Shown here one piece after another: positions 16,689-23,786 of a stretch of 50,212 nt of DNA (position 1 is the first letter of the stretch; every line of letters begins with the position of its first letter). This DNA is from Limisphaerales bacterium (lineage in GTDB: Bacteria; Verrucomicrobiota; Verrucomicrobiia; Limisphaerales; UBA11358). The notes beneath the pieces were generated by a model. That model was not told the DNA's origin. It saw only the letters and a program-made list of their open reading frames with translations, and ran no database searches. The translations under genes and the position numbers were made by a program. The stretch lies in contig PLAY01000069.1 of the NCBI GenBank assembly GCA_003134375.1, positions 1 to 50,212 on the forward strand, read 5' to 3'.

Positions 16689-17080
16689 TATTTTTTCCTG
16701 CCGTAAATCTGCTCCGGGGTTTCGAGTTGAGGCTCCGTTATCTTGAATGACTGGCCGTCCTTTTCCACCGAGCGGAAAAAGCACGACTGGTAGCCTTCGT
16801 GACAGGCCGCGCCGATCTGGTCCACCTGGATCAACAGTGTGTCGCCATCGCAATCGAACGCGATGTCCTTGACCGTTTGCGTGTGGCCGCTGGATTCGCC
16901 TTTCATCCAGAATTTCTGGCGCGACCGGCTCCAGAAATGCGTCTTGCCGGTCTCAATGGTTTTTTCGAGCGAGGCGCGGTTCATCCACGCCATCATTACG
17001 ACGCGCCCGTTTTTTTGTTCCTGAATAATGGCCGGAATCAGGCCGTTCGTATCAAATTTCAGTTTGTCGGAAAAACTCAT
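16688..17080 (-). CDS. hisI: Phosphoribosyl-AMP cyclohydrolase
   Basis: 130-aa stand-alone HisI, the normal length for the enzyme without a HisE fusion. It opens the ring of phosphoribosyl-AMP in the third step of histidine synthesis. Seen directly: VVMMAWMNRASLEKTIETG, HFWSRSRQKFWMKGESSG, and the metal-binding stretch AFDCDGDTLLIQVDQ with GAACHEGYQSCFFR (zinc Cys and magnesium Asp residues). It is the first gene of a three-gene minus-strand group with a membrane protein and trpE. Other his genes are absent from the window. Confidence 0.95.
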   Translation of the reverse strand: MSFSDKLKFDTNGLIPAIIQEQKNGRVVMMAWMNRASLEKTIETGKTHFWSRSRQKFWMKGESSGHTQTVKDIAFDCDGDTLLIQVDQIGAACHEGYQSCFFRSVEKDGQSFKITEPQLETPEQIYGRKK

Positions 17081-17139
17081 GGTTTGTGCAAATTGTGCTT
17101 GGCAACGTAGCAGAAATTTCGCGGCAAACCATGAAAATT

Positions 17140-18147
17140 TTATGACCCAGAATTCGATGCGTTGGTGGGAACAACCGGCGCATTTGTGAAAACGCCGGTG
17201 GCAGGGGTGTTGGTCGCGGAGTTTTCGCGTTCGGCGAGGTTGCGTTCGAGCCGGTGCTTGACGTCGGCGAACGCCGCATTGGTCACGTCGTTGAGATGCG
17301 CGCGGGCTTCGGCGAAACGACCGGCGGCCATTTTGATTCGGGCCAGATGGAGGGAAACGCCTTCGCGCTCGTTGTCGTCGTGGGCGATTTGGAGCGCGTT
17401 CGTCCAGGCGCCGAGCGCGTCATTGGTGCGGAGCGGGTGGATGCCGTAATAGCTTTCCGCGTAATCGGTCGCGAGCAGAAAATTTTGCGGATCCAATTGC
17501 ATGGCCTTGCGATACAACGCGAGCGCCTTGTCGAAAATCTGCTCCTCGGTGATGCCGTAAAACACCCCCGCGTCCTTGCGGAACAGATAAACCGTCGCGG
17601 CCAGATTCCGGTAATACACCGGCTCCGCTGGATTCAATTCGATGGCTTTGGCGTAATCCACGAAGGCGTTGGTGACCGGGTCATGTTCGCCGTAGTAATT
17701 GGCGAGCTGGTTCCATGCCGCCGGATTTTTCGGGTCGAGTTGCGCGGCTTTCCCGTATTGCGCCACCGCTGCGTCCTCTTCCCCGATGTCATTCAAGAAG
17801 CTGCCATAGGCCAGATGCCCGCGCGCGAAATCCGGATAACGCCGCAGAAAATCCCCGTAGTCCTTGCGAACGGAATCGAGCCGTGCCCGGATGCGTTGGT
17901 TCAATGCCTCTTTTGATTCGCCGGCGCCTTGGGCGGCAAAGGCGTTGTTATCGCGAATCCATTTGTCCACCTCGGCCAGCACCTCGTCGTCCCTGGCCAT
18001 CAATTCGGCCAAGGCCTTCTCCGCCGGGTCGTTGGGATTCGCCATCGTGACTGGGACGCCGGCATTCGGCTGGGTCAAATTACTGACAGCCAGCGGCTGA
18101 TTCGTGGCGATCAATGCGCCAACCAGACCGATGAGAAGTTCGTTCAC
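17140..18147 (-). CDS. TPR-repeat protein, 335 aa
   Basis: A weak hydrophobic N-terminus (LLIGLVGALIATNQPLA) may be a signal peptide. From about residue 105 onward there are at least four TPR motifs: ARGHLAYGSFLNDIGEEDAAV, PAAWNQLANYYGEHDPVTNA, PVYYRNLAATVYLFRKDAG and KALALYRKAMQLDPQNF, each ending in the (L/I)DP-N or ELNP signature. The C-terminus is a Thr/Asn-rich tail. TPR proteins are scaffolds and no specific partner is indicated. It is upstream of hisI, separated by 59 bases, so the two could share a transcript. Confidence 0.75.
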   Translation of the reverse strand: MNELLIGLVGALIATNQPLAVSNLTQPNAGVPVTMANPNDPAEKALAELMARDDEVLAEVDKWIRDNNAFAAQGAGESKEALNQRIRARLDSVRKDYGDFLRRYPDFARGHLAYGSFLNDIGEEDAAVAQYGKAAQLDPKNPAAWNQLANYYGEHDPVTNAFVDYAKAIELNPAEPVYYRNLAATVYLFRKDAGVFYGITEEQIFDKALALYRKAMQLDPQNFLLATDYAESYYGIHPLRTNDALGAWTNALQIAHDDNEREGVSLHLARIKMAAGRFAEARAHLNDVTNAAFADVKHRLERNLAERENSATNTPATGVFTNAPVVPTNASNSGS

Positions 18148-18351
18148 GCGAACAACATATCATTTTGGCAACACGAGTCGAGGTGTGAGCAAGTGGCTTC
18201 AGGCTTGAACCGCAGTCTGGCTGTCTCAGATGGAAATACACCGATGGCGGCGTACGCTAATTAAACCCCACCTTTGCGCGCCAATAAATCTTTCACCGGC
18301 GCGCTGCGAAAATCCGGTTTTCAATCTTATGTCAGACGAATCCGATGACGC
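18148..18351. other. Intergenic region without recognised gene
   Basis: About 200 bases between the TPR gene and the CBM48 gene. It contains a GCGCGCCGGTGAAAG / TTGGCGCGC inverted arrangement near 18275-18306, but no U-tract and no ORF of convincing composition. Confidence 0.4.
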
Positions 18352-18645
18352 TTACGCCACCTGCCGCGTCATATTTTCGCCGCCGTAAGGATTCTGCGTG
18401 CGAAGAGCGCACTCGGGGTCGTCACGCCATTCGCCGTCCACGAGGAAACGGTAGTGGTGCGTGCCCGGTTCCAATTCCACCGTTGTCCGCCACACGCCGT
18501 CCGCGCCTTTATGCAAATTGATGGGACGCTCCTGCCAATGCGTAAAATCACCTACCAATTGCACACTCACCGCGCCGGGTGCGGAGAACGCGAAGATTTG
18601 TTTTTGACCACGGCCGCCGTTCCTTGAGTTTGTTTTCTTTGCCAT
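18352..18645 (-). CDS. Stand-alone glycogen-binding (CBM48/AMPK-type) protein, 97 aa
   Basis: After a basic leader (MAKKTNSRNGGRGQKQ) the whole protein is one CBM48-like beta-sandwich: FAFSAPGAVSVQLVGDFTHW, VWRTTVELEPGTHHYRFLV and GEWRDDPECALR. This is the glycogen-binding domain found in AMPK beta and at the N-terminus of branching and debranching enzymes. It normally precedes a catalytic domain; here it ends at about residue 97 with no enzyme. Small stand-alone versions are known and are thought to bind glycogen or act as scaffold. A good ribosome-binding site (GGAAAGGAAAAAATT then ATG) supports the start. It may cooperate with the debranching enzyme at 2324, although the genes are 12 kb apart. 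Confidence 0.85.
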   Translation of the reverse strand: MAKKTNSRNGGRGQKQIFAFSAPGAVSVQLVGDFTHWQERPINLHKGADGVWRTTVELEPGTHHYRFLVDGEWRDDPECALRTQNPYGGENMTRQVA

Positions 18646-18812
18646 AATTTTTTCCTTTCCAAGGGCCGCAAAACTCCAAGCCCCAATCCAATTTTAGTCT
18701 GAAGCCGCAACAACGCAAACGTCAAACAAACTTTTTTCAGGTGTTGCGATGGCACTCATGCGACCCGGCCTTTTTCCTTTCGACTAACTGACCCGAAAAA
18801 TGCGGAATCAGT
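18646..18812. other. Spacer between CBM48 gene and the small gene
   Basis: Mostly unremarkable; it contains the ribosome-binding site for the CBM48 gene at its left end. An 85-aa overlapping frame that spans 18737-18994 lacks a ribosome-binding site and is not supported. Confidence 0.4.
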
Positions 18813-18968
18813 TCAAGAAAGCGAACGATTTTCGGCCTGAATGGAAATGCCACTGCATGCCATCCGCCCCAAAACAGGACAGATTTCAATCCGGGATGAG
18901 ATCTGCTGCGACTCGGACTCCACCCGATCGTACGGATAAATCTTGATGACGCTATGAACGGCTTCCAT
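18813..18968 (-). CDS. Small protein, 51 aa, translationally coupled to purU
   Basis: A short frame starts with ATG at 18968 and is preceded by AAGGAGGTTTGAA, a near-perfect Shine-Dalgarno site with a 6-7 base spacing. That is far better than most genes in this window, which have weak or no sites. The Shine-Dalgarno site is made from the last codons and stop of purU (AAG GAG GTT TGA), so translation is probably coupled. The product begins MEAVHSVIKIYPYDRVESES and ends at TGA 18813-18815; it is soluble and mixed-charge with two cysteines. I do not recognise it. The composition and the site make a real gene likely, but homologues were not searched. Confidence 0.6.
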   Translation of the reverse strand: MEAVHSVIKIYPYDRVESESQQISSRIEICPVLGRMACSGISIQAENRSLS

Positions 18969-18969
18969 T

Positions 18970-19815
18970 TCAAACCTCCTTCACCACACCCCAATAAACA
19001 TCAAGCCGTTTGCCGAGATAAAGTTTCACGGCTTTGACGAGCACGCCGGCTTCGAGTTGCTGGCCGCGCGCGACGAGGTCCTTGAGCGCCATGCCGGGAC
19101 GAATCCGGAACGAACCTTGCGCGATGATCGGCCCTTCGTCCAGCCGCATAGAAACGAAGTGCGCGGTGACGCCGACAATCTTCACGCCGCTTTCGTAGGC
19201 CTGCCGGTAGGCTTGCGGGCCGGGAAAACTCGGCAACAGCGACGGATGAATATTGATGATCTTGTTTTTGTAACGCCACACAAAGTTCGGCGAGAGGATT
19301 TTCATGAAGCGCGCGAGCACGACGAAATCAATCTGGTACTCTTCGAGCAGGCGCAACCCCCGGCTCTCGGCCGGCGCGCGGTTGTTCCACGGAATGTGCG
19401 CAAACGGTAATTTATTTTTTCGCGCGAGCGGCGCGAGGTCAGGGCGGTTGGAAATCACGAGCACGGGATCGGCTTTGAATTGGCGACGGTGGTGCGCGGC
19501 CAGGAGCGCGTCGAAACAATGTGTTTCCTTCGTCACCATGATGGCAAAACGCTGGCGGCGGTTGGGTTCGGCGAAACGCACCTTGATTTCCATGCCGAGC
19601 CGGCGAGCGAGGGTGTCCAGCCCGGCGCGCAGGCTCGCGGCGTTGCAATCCACCGGACGCCACGAGGCCTGGAGGGTCATGCTGAACTGGCGGCGGGTGA
19701 CTTGTTCCTCCAAGGCCTCGATATTGGCGTGTTGCTCGAACAGAAAAGCGGTGACGCGCGCAATGACGCCGGTTTTGTCCCGGCCGATAACGGTGATGGT
19801 GGCGAACTGTCTCAT
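18970..19815 (-). CDS. purU: Formyltetrahydrofolate deformylase
   Basis: 281 residues from ATG 19815 (MRQFATITVIGRDKTG), the standard PurU start; a GTG 13 codons upstream is less likely. N-terminal ACT-type regulatory domain (residues 4-80), then the formyltransferase-like catalytic core with KETHCFDALLAAH near 96, IINIHPSLLPSFPG (Asn188, His190) and VGVTAHFVSMRLDEGPII (Asp226). Asn-His-Asp is the expected catalytic triad. It hydrolyses 10-formyl-THF to formate and THF, supplying formate for PurT and balancing the one-carbon pool. Its stop is fused to the ribosome-binding site of the 51-aa gene. Confidence 0.93.
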   Translation of the reverse strand: MRQFATITVIGRDKTGVIARVTAFLFEQHANIEALEEQVTRRQFSMTLQASWRPVDCNAASLRAGLDTLARRLGMEIKVRFAEPNRRQRFAIMVTKETHCFDALLAAHHRRQFKADPVLVISNRPDLAPLARKNKLPFAHIPWNNRAPAESRGLRLLEEYQIDFVVLARFMKILSPNFVWRYKNKIINIHPSLLPSFPGPQAYRQAYESGVKIVGVTAHFVSMRLDEGPIIAQGSFRIRPGMALKDLVARGQQLEAGVLVKAVKLYLGKRLDVYWGVVKEV

Positions 19816-19954
19816 ATTGGAGCAGGAAATAGCGAATTTTCGCCCCAATTGCACGAATTAAGGTGGCATAGTGTTCGCTTGAATTTTACGCTTAAAACCG
19901 CAACTTTCCCGGCTTTTCGCTGTTATACGAAGGGAACCAAACTGAAGGAAACAC

Positions 19955-21706
19955 ATGGGTTTTAGCCCGGTAAAAAATCTGGTGGCATCGGTCGCCGACG
20001 CGACGCCCGTCCAATTTGACGACTGGCGCAAGGCGTGGCGTGCCGCCGCGAACAACGGCTCGGCGGAGCCGCTGCTTGGGTTCATCGCCCGCGAGCGCGG
20101 CCTGGCGGAGGACGCTTTTCTCCAAAAGCTGGCGCAAACGCTCGGCTGGGCATTTTTGGATTTGCCCAAGCACACCACTCCGCCGGAGGCGCGGAACAAA
20201 ATTTCCACGAAAATCGCATTTCAGTATTCCGTGCTGCCCACGGACGTGAAAGACGGCACGCTCCAGGTTGTTGTCAGCGATCCGTTCGATGCCGCGATGA
20301 TGAATGCCGTGCGGTTCGACGCGCGGATGCCGGTGCAGTTCGCGCTCGCGCCGAAGGCTGAAATCGAAAAGGCACTGAAGAAATATTACGGCGTCGGCGC
20401 CGAAACGCTTGATGAAATGGGCGATGACGAGCCGATGGAGCTGGAAATCGCCAACGACAAGGAAATTACCGAGGACGATCAGGAGGCCAGTGTCATCAAA
20501 TTCGTCAACCAGGTCATCTGGGAGGCGTTCAAAGACCGCGCGACAGACATTCACTTTGAACCGGCGGAGGACGAACTGCGCATTCGCTACCGCATTGACG
20601 GCATTTTGCATCAGACGCCGATGCCGCCGCAGTTGAAACGCTATCAGGCCGCGCTCATTTCGCGCATCAAGGTGATGAGCGGCATGAACATTTCCGAAAA
20701 ACGCCTGCCGCAGGACGGCCGCATCAACGTCCGCATCAAGGGCGAGGAGATTGACATCCGCGTTTCGACGGTGCCGACGGTTTACGGCGAAAGCGTTTCC
20801 CTGCGTTTGCTGACGCGCGGGAAAATATTCCTGAGTCTCGACAAACTGGGTTTCGCGCCGAACGACGAGGCAATGATCCGCGAAATCATCGTCAAACCGC
20901 ACGGCATTTTTCTCGTCACCGGCCCGACCGGTTCGGGCAAGTCCACGTCGCTCTACGCTTTTCTCAGCACGATCAATTCCGTGCATAAACGCATCATCAC
21001 GATTGAGGAGCCGGTCGAATACGAACTCAAAGGCATCAACCAAATCGCCGTGCGCCCTGAAATTGGCCTGACGTTTGCGATGGGTTTGCGCCACATTTTG
21101 CGCCAGGACCCGAACGTCATTATGGTCGGCGAAATCCGTGACCTGGAAACCGCCGAGATCGCCATTCGCGCGTCGCTGACCGGCCACCTGGTTTTCAGCA
21201 CGCTGCACACGAACGACGCGCCGAGCGCGTTCACGCGGTTGATTGACATGGGCATTGAGCCGTTTCTCGTGGCGTCGTCGGTCGAGGCCGTCATGGCGCA
21301 GCGCCTCGTCCGCACGATTTGTCCGCATTGCAAAACCGAGCAAAAGGTCGAGCCCGATTACCTTCGGCGCATCGGTTTTCCGGAGGAGGAAATTGGAACG
21401 GCCAGGTTCTGGCACGGCGTCGGTTGCGAAGAGTGCCGGCAATTTGGCTATCAAGGACGCAAAGGCATTTACGAGCTGCTCATTGTCAACGAGGCCATGC
21501 GTCCGCTGCTTTTGAGCCGCGCACCCGCCTCGACCATTGCGACGAAGGCCATAGAACAGGGGATGCGCACATTGCGCACCGACGGCTGGACCAAGGTCAG
21601 AAACGGCGAGACGACCATCGAGGAAGTTTTGCGCGTCACCCAAATCGAGGAGCACATGGACACGCTCGGCGGCGACACCAAAACCGAAATGCAGGTCAAA
21701 GAATGA
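19955..21706 (+). CDS. gspE: Type II secretion-like ATPase GspE
   Basis: 583-aa paralogue of the ATPase at 7725. An MshEN-like N-terminal domain at about 1-150 (DLPKHTTPPEARNKIS, LQVVVSDPFDAAMM) is followed by the motor: Walker A GPTGSGKSTS near 323, Asp box ITIEEPVEYEL, Walker B PNVIMVGEIRD, His box FSTLHTNDAPSAF and a zinc site (ICPHCK and GCEECRQFG). AAGGAAACAC precedes the ATG. It leads a four-gene plus-strand operon with gspL-, gspM- and gspD-like genes, which supports a secretion or pilus role rather than retraction. It powers pseudopilus assembly at the inner membrane. Confidence 0.92.
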   Translation: MGFSPVKNLVASVADATPVQFDDWRKAWRAAANNGSAEPLLGFIARERGLAEDAFLQKLAQTLGWAFLDLPKHTTPPEARNKISTKIAFQYSVLPTDVKDGTLQVVVSDPFDAAMMNAVRFDARMPVQFALAPKAEIEKALKKYYGVGAETLDEMGDDEPMELEIANDKEITEDDQEASVIKFVNQVIWEAFKDRATDIHFEPAEDELRIRYRIDGILHQTPMPPQLKRYQAALISRIKVMSGMNISEKRLPQDGRINVRIKGEEIDIRVSTVPTVYGESVSLRLLTRGKIFLSLDKLGFAPNDEAMIREIIVKPHGIFLVTGPTGSGKSTSLYAFLSTINSVHKRIITIEEPVEYELKGINQIAVRPEIGLTFAMGLRHILRQDPNVIMVGEIRDLETAEIAIRASLTGHLVFSTLHTNDAPSAFTRLIDMGIEPFLVASSVEAVMAQRLVRTICPHCKTEQKVEPDYLRRIGFPEEEIGTARFWHGVGCEECRQFGYQGRKGIYELLIVNEAMRPLLLSRAPASTIATKAIEQGMRTLRTDGWTKVRNGETTIEEVLRVTQIEEHMDTLGGDTKTEMQVKE

Positions 21707-21738
21707 CATTGCCCACACCACCGTAACAATTTACCAAC

Positions 21739-23190
21739 ATGGCCCGCTGGCATTCCTGCAACATCCTGCAAATCGCGTCCGACGCGAGTCGCCTCTGGCA
21801 ATTCGACGCCAGGGGCGGCGGTTTCGCGCTGAACCGCGAGCATCGCGCCGCGCTGGACGAGCCGTTGCCGCCCAGGCTGATCGCAAAATCATGGAGTTCA
21901 TTGTGGCAGCCGCGGTTGAACGTCGCCTGGCTGCCGCCGGAAAATGTCTTTCTGCGCGTCATCGAATTGCCCCGGAGCAATTTCGAGGAAACGTTCGCGA
22001 TGGTGGAGTTGCAACTGGAGAAACTCTCCCCGATGCCGGTGGCGCAAATCGTCTGGACGATTCATGTCTTATCGCGCGACAGCAACCCGCCGCGTCAAAA
22101 CGAAACGGAGACGGGGACGAAGGCGGAGGCCGCGACTGCCGCTGAAACGAAGGCGGAAGATTTGCAAACCGTGGTTGTGGTCATCGCCGAGCGCAGTGTG
22201 GTAGAGGAATTTCTCGGCAAGCTCGAAGGCCGGAGCTATTTTGCCGACCGGCTGGAAGTGCCGATGCTCGACCAGTTGGAGGCCACGCCCGCGACGGAAG
22301 ACGGGGTTTGGATGTATCCGTTGGTGCTGGCCGGACAGAATGCCGTGCTCGTGGCATGGTGGTGCGGCGGCGCGTTGCGAAGTTTGAGTTATGTCGTGTT
22401 GCCGCCCGCCGGCGACCGCGCGAATAATTTGAAGGCCCAGCTTGCGCAATTGGCCTGGGCTGGCGAACTGGAAGGCTGGCTGACCGCGCCACCCAACCGG
22501 TGGCATCTGGTCGCGGATTCCGCCAATGCTGCAGAATGGGAAAATGCGTTGCGCGAAGGTTTGAACGAACCGGTGCAGGTCACGCCGCCGTTGCCGCCGG
22601 CAGAACTGGCCGCACACACGGCGCGGCGCGCGGCGGCGTCAGGTTCGCGCGCGACGTTGTTGCCGGCGGAATTTCCCGCGCGTTACCATCAACAATTTGT
22701 TGACCGTTTGTGGCTGCGCGGCCTCGGGGCCACGGGCGTGTTGTATGCCGTGGTTGTGGTAATTTATTTTTGTGCCGTGGGCGTGTTGAGCTACCGCACC
22801 CAGGGCGTTGAGCGGCAGGTGGCGGCCTTGAGCGGCAGTTACACGAACGCGCTGCAACTCAAGGCGCAATACGACGTGCTCAAGGAGCGGCAGGAGTTGA
22901 AATACGCGGCGCTGGATTGCTGGAAAATTGTCGCGGAACAATTGCCCCCCAACATTACATTGCAGCGATTCAGCTTTGCGGACGGCAAGAAACTTTCCTT
23001 GAGCGGCGCGGCGGCACCCGATCAGGTCAACACGCTTTTTGATTTCAACACCGCCATGCAAAAAGTCACGGCCAACGGACGCCCCATGTTCAATGCCCAG
23101 GGCGGCGAAACGGTCAATCCCCGCCAAACTGCAAACACCGTGACCTGGAGTTTCAGTTTGCAACTGCAAAATGCGGAGGGGACGCCATGA
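21739..23190 (+). CDS. GspL/PilMN-like inner-membrane assembly protein
   Basis: 483 residues. The N-terminal ~330 residues resemble the actin-like cytosolic domain of GspL/PilM (ASRLWQFDARGGGFAL, PPENVFLRVIELPRSNFEET, QLEKLSPMPVAQIVW). A single membrane helix lies around residues 333-355 (GVLYAVVVVIYFCAVGVL), followed by a periplasmic coiled-coil and a PilN-like ferredoxin fold (VERQVAALSGSYTNALQLKA, LPPNITLQRFSF). The protein should link GspE in the cytosol to the periplasmic GspM. It starts 32 bases after gspE and overlaps the next gene by four bases (ATGA). Confidence 0.78.
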   Translation: MARWHSCNILQIASDASRLWQFDARGGGFALNREHRAALDEPLPPRLIAKSWSSLWQPRLNVAWLPPENVFLRVIELPRSNFEETFAMVELQLEKLSPMPVAQIVWTIHVLSRDSNPPRQNETETGTKAEAATAAETKAEDLQTVVVVIAERSVVEEFLGKLEGRSYFADRLEVPMLDQLEATPATEDGVWMYPLVLAGQNAVLVAWWCGGALRSLSYVVLPPAGDRANNLKAQLAQLAWAGELEGWLTAPPNRWHLVADSANAAEWENALREGLNEPVQVTPPLPPAELAAHTARRAAASGSRATLLPAEFPARYHQQFVDRLWLRGLGATGVLYAVVVVIYFCAVGVLSYRTQGVERQVAALSGSYTNALQLKAQYDVLKERQELKYAALDCWKIVAEQLPPNITLQRFSFADGKKLSLSGAAAPDQVNTLFDFNTAMQKVTANGRPMFNAQGGETVNPRQTANTVTWSFSLQLQNAEGTP

Positions 23191-23786
23191 AAAAATACTT
23201 CGCGCATCTGCGTCCGCTGGAGCGCCGCCTGGCGGTCGGCGTTCTGGTCATTTTGATCATCGTGCTGAATGGGGTGTTCATCTGGCCGCACTTTGCCGAC
23301 TGGGGGAATCTGCGAGGCCGCCTCGACAGCGCACGGCGCAAGCTGGAGCTTTACCAGACGACCATCATCCAAGCGACCAATTACCAGGCGCAGGTGAAAA
23401 GCCTGGAAGGCCAGGGTGAATTTGTCGCGCTCGAAGACCAGGCCATCAATTTCATGCGCACGATTCAGGCGCAAGCCGAAGCCAGCGGAGTTGGCCGGGC
23501 CAATTACTCGCGCTCGATAATGCACACGAACGACGCATTTTTTATCGAACAAGTGCAGAACATCAATGTGGTCGCCACCGACCAGCAGCTCGTGGATTTC
23601 CTTTACAAGCTCGGCTCTGGCGCCTCGATGATCCGCGTGCGTGATCTGGAACTCCAGCCGGATGGCCCGCGCCTGCACCTCAACGCCAACATCCGGCTCG
23701 TTGCCAGCTATCAAAAAAATCCAGTTGCGCCGGCGCGCGCTGCCGCCCCGGCTGATTCCAAGCCTTTAACCAAAACCGCAAAATGA
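23187..23786 (+). CDS. GspM/PilO-like periplasmic assembly protein
   Basis: 199 residues with one N-terminal membrane helix (about 15-32, VGVLVILIIVLNGVFIW), a coiled-coil (GNLRGRLDSARRKLELYQ) and a C-terminal alpha/beta domain (FFIEQVQNINVVATDQQLVDF) typical of PilO/GspM. It has overlapping ATGA junctions at both ends, with the GspL-like and secretin genes. Such proteins dimerise and bridge GspL to the secretin or pseudopilus. Sequence similarity within this family is low, so gene order and fold-like features carry much of the assignment. Confidence 0.75.
   Translation: MKKYFAHLRPLERRLAVGVLVILIIVLNGVFIWPHFADWGNLRGRLDSARRKLELYQTTIIQATNYQAQVKSLEGQGEFVALEDQAINFMRTIQAQAEASGVGRANYSRSIMHTNDAFFIEQVQNINVVATDQQLVDFLYKLGSGASMIRVRDLELQPDGPRLHLNANIRLVASYQKNPVAPARAAAPADSKPLTKTAK

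Noticed and set aside
18737-18994. 85-aa minus-strand ORF
   Set aside because: It has no ribosome-binding site. Another frame of the same DNA (18813-18968) has a perfect one.
19892-21721. 609-aa minus-strand ORF
   Set aside because: It is fully antisense to gspE, is rich in His/Arg/Phe as G+C-rich shadows are, and shows no domain.
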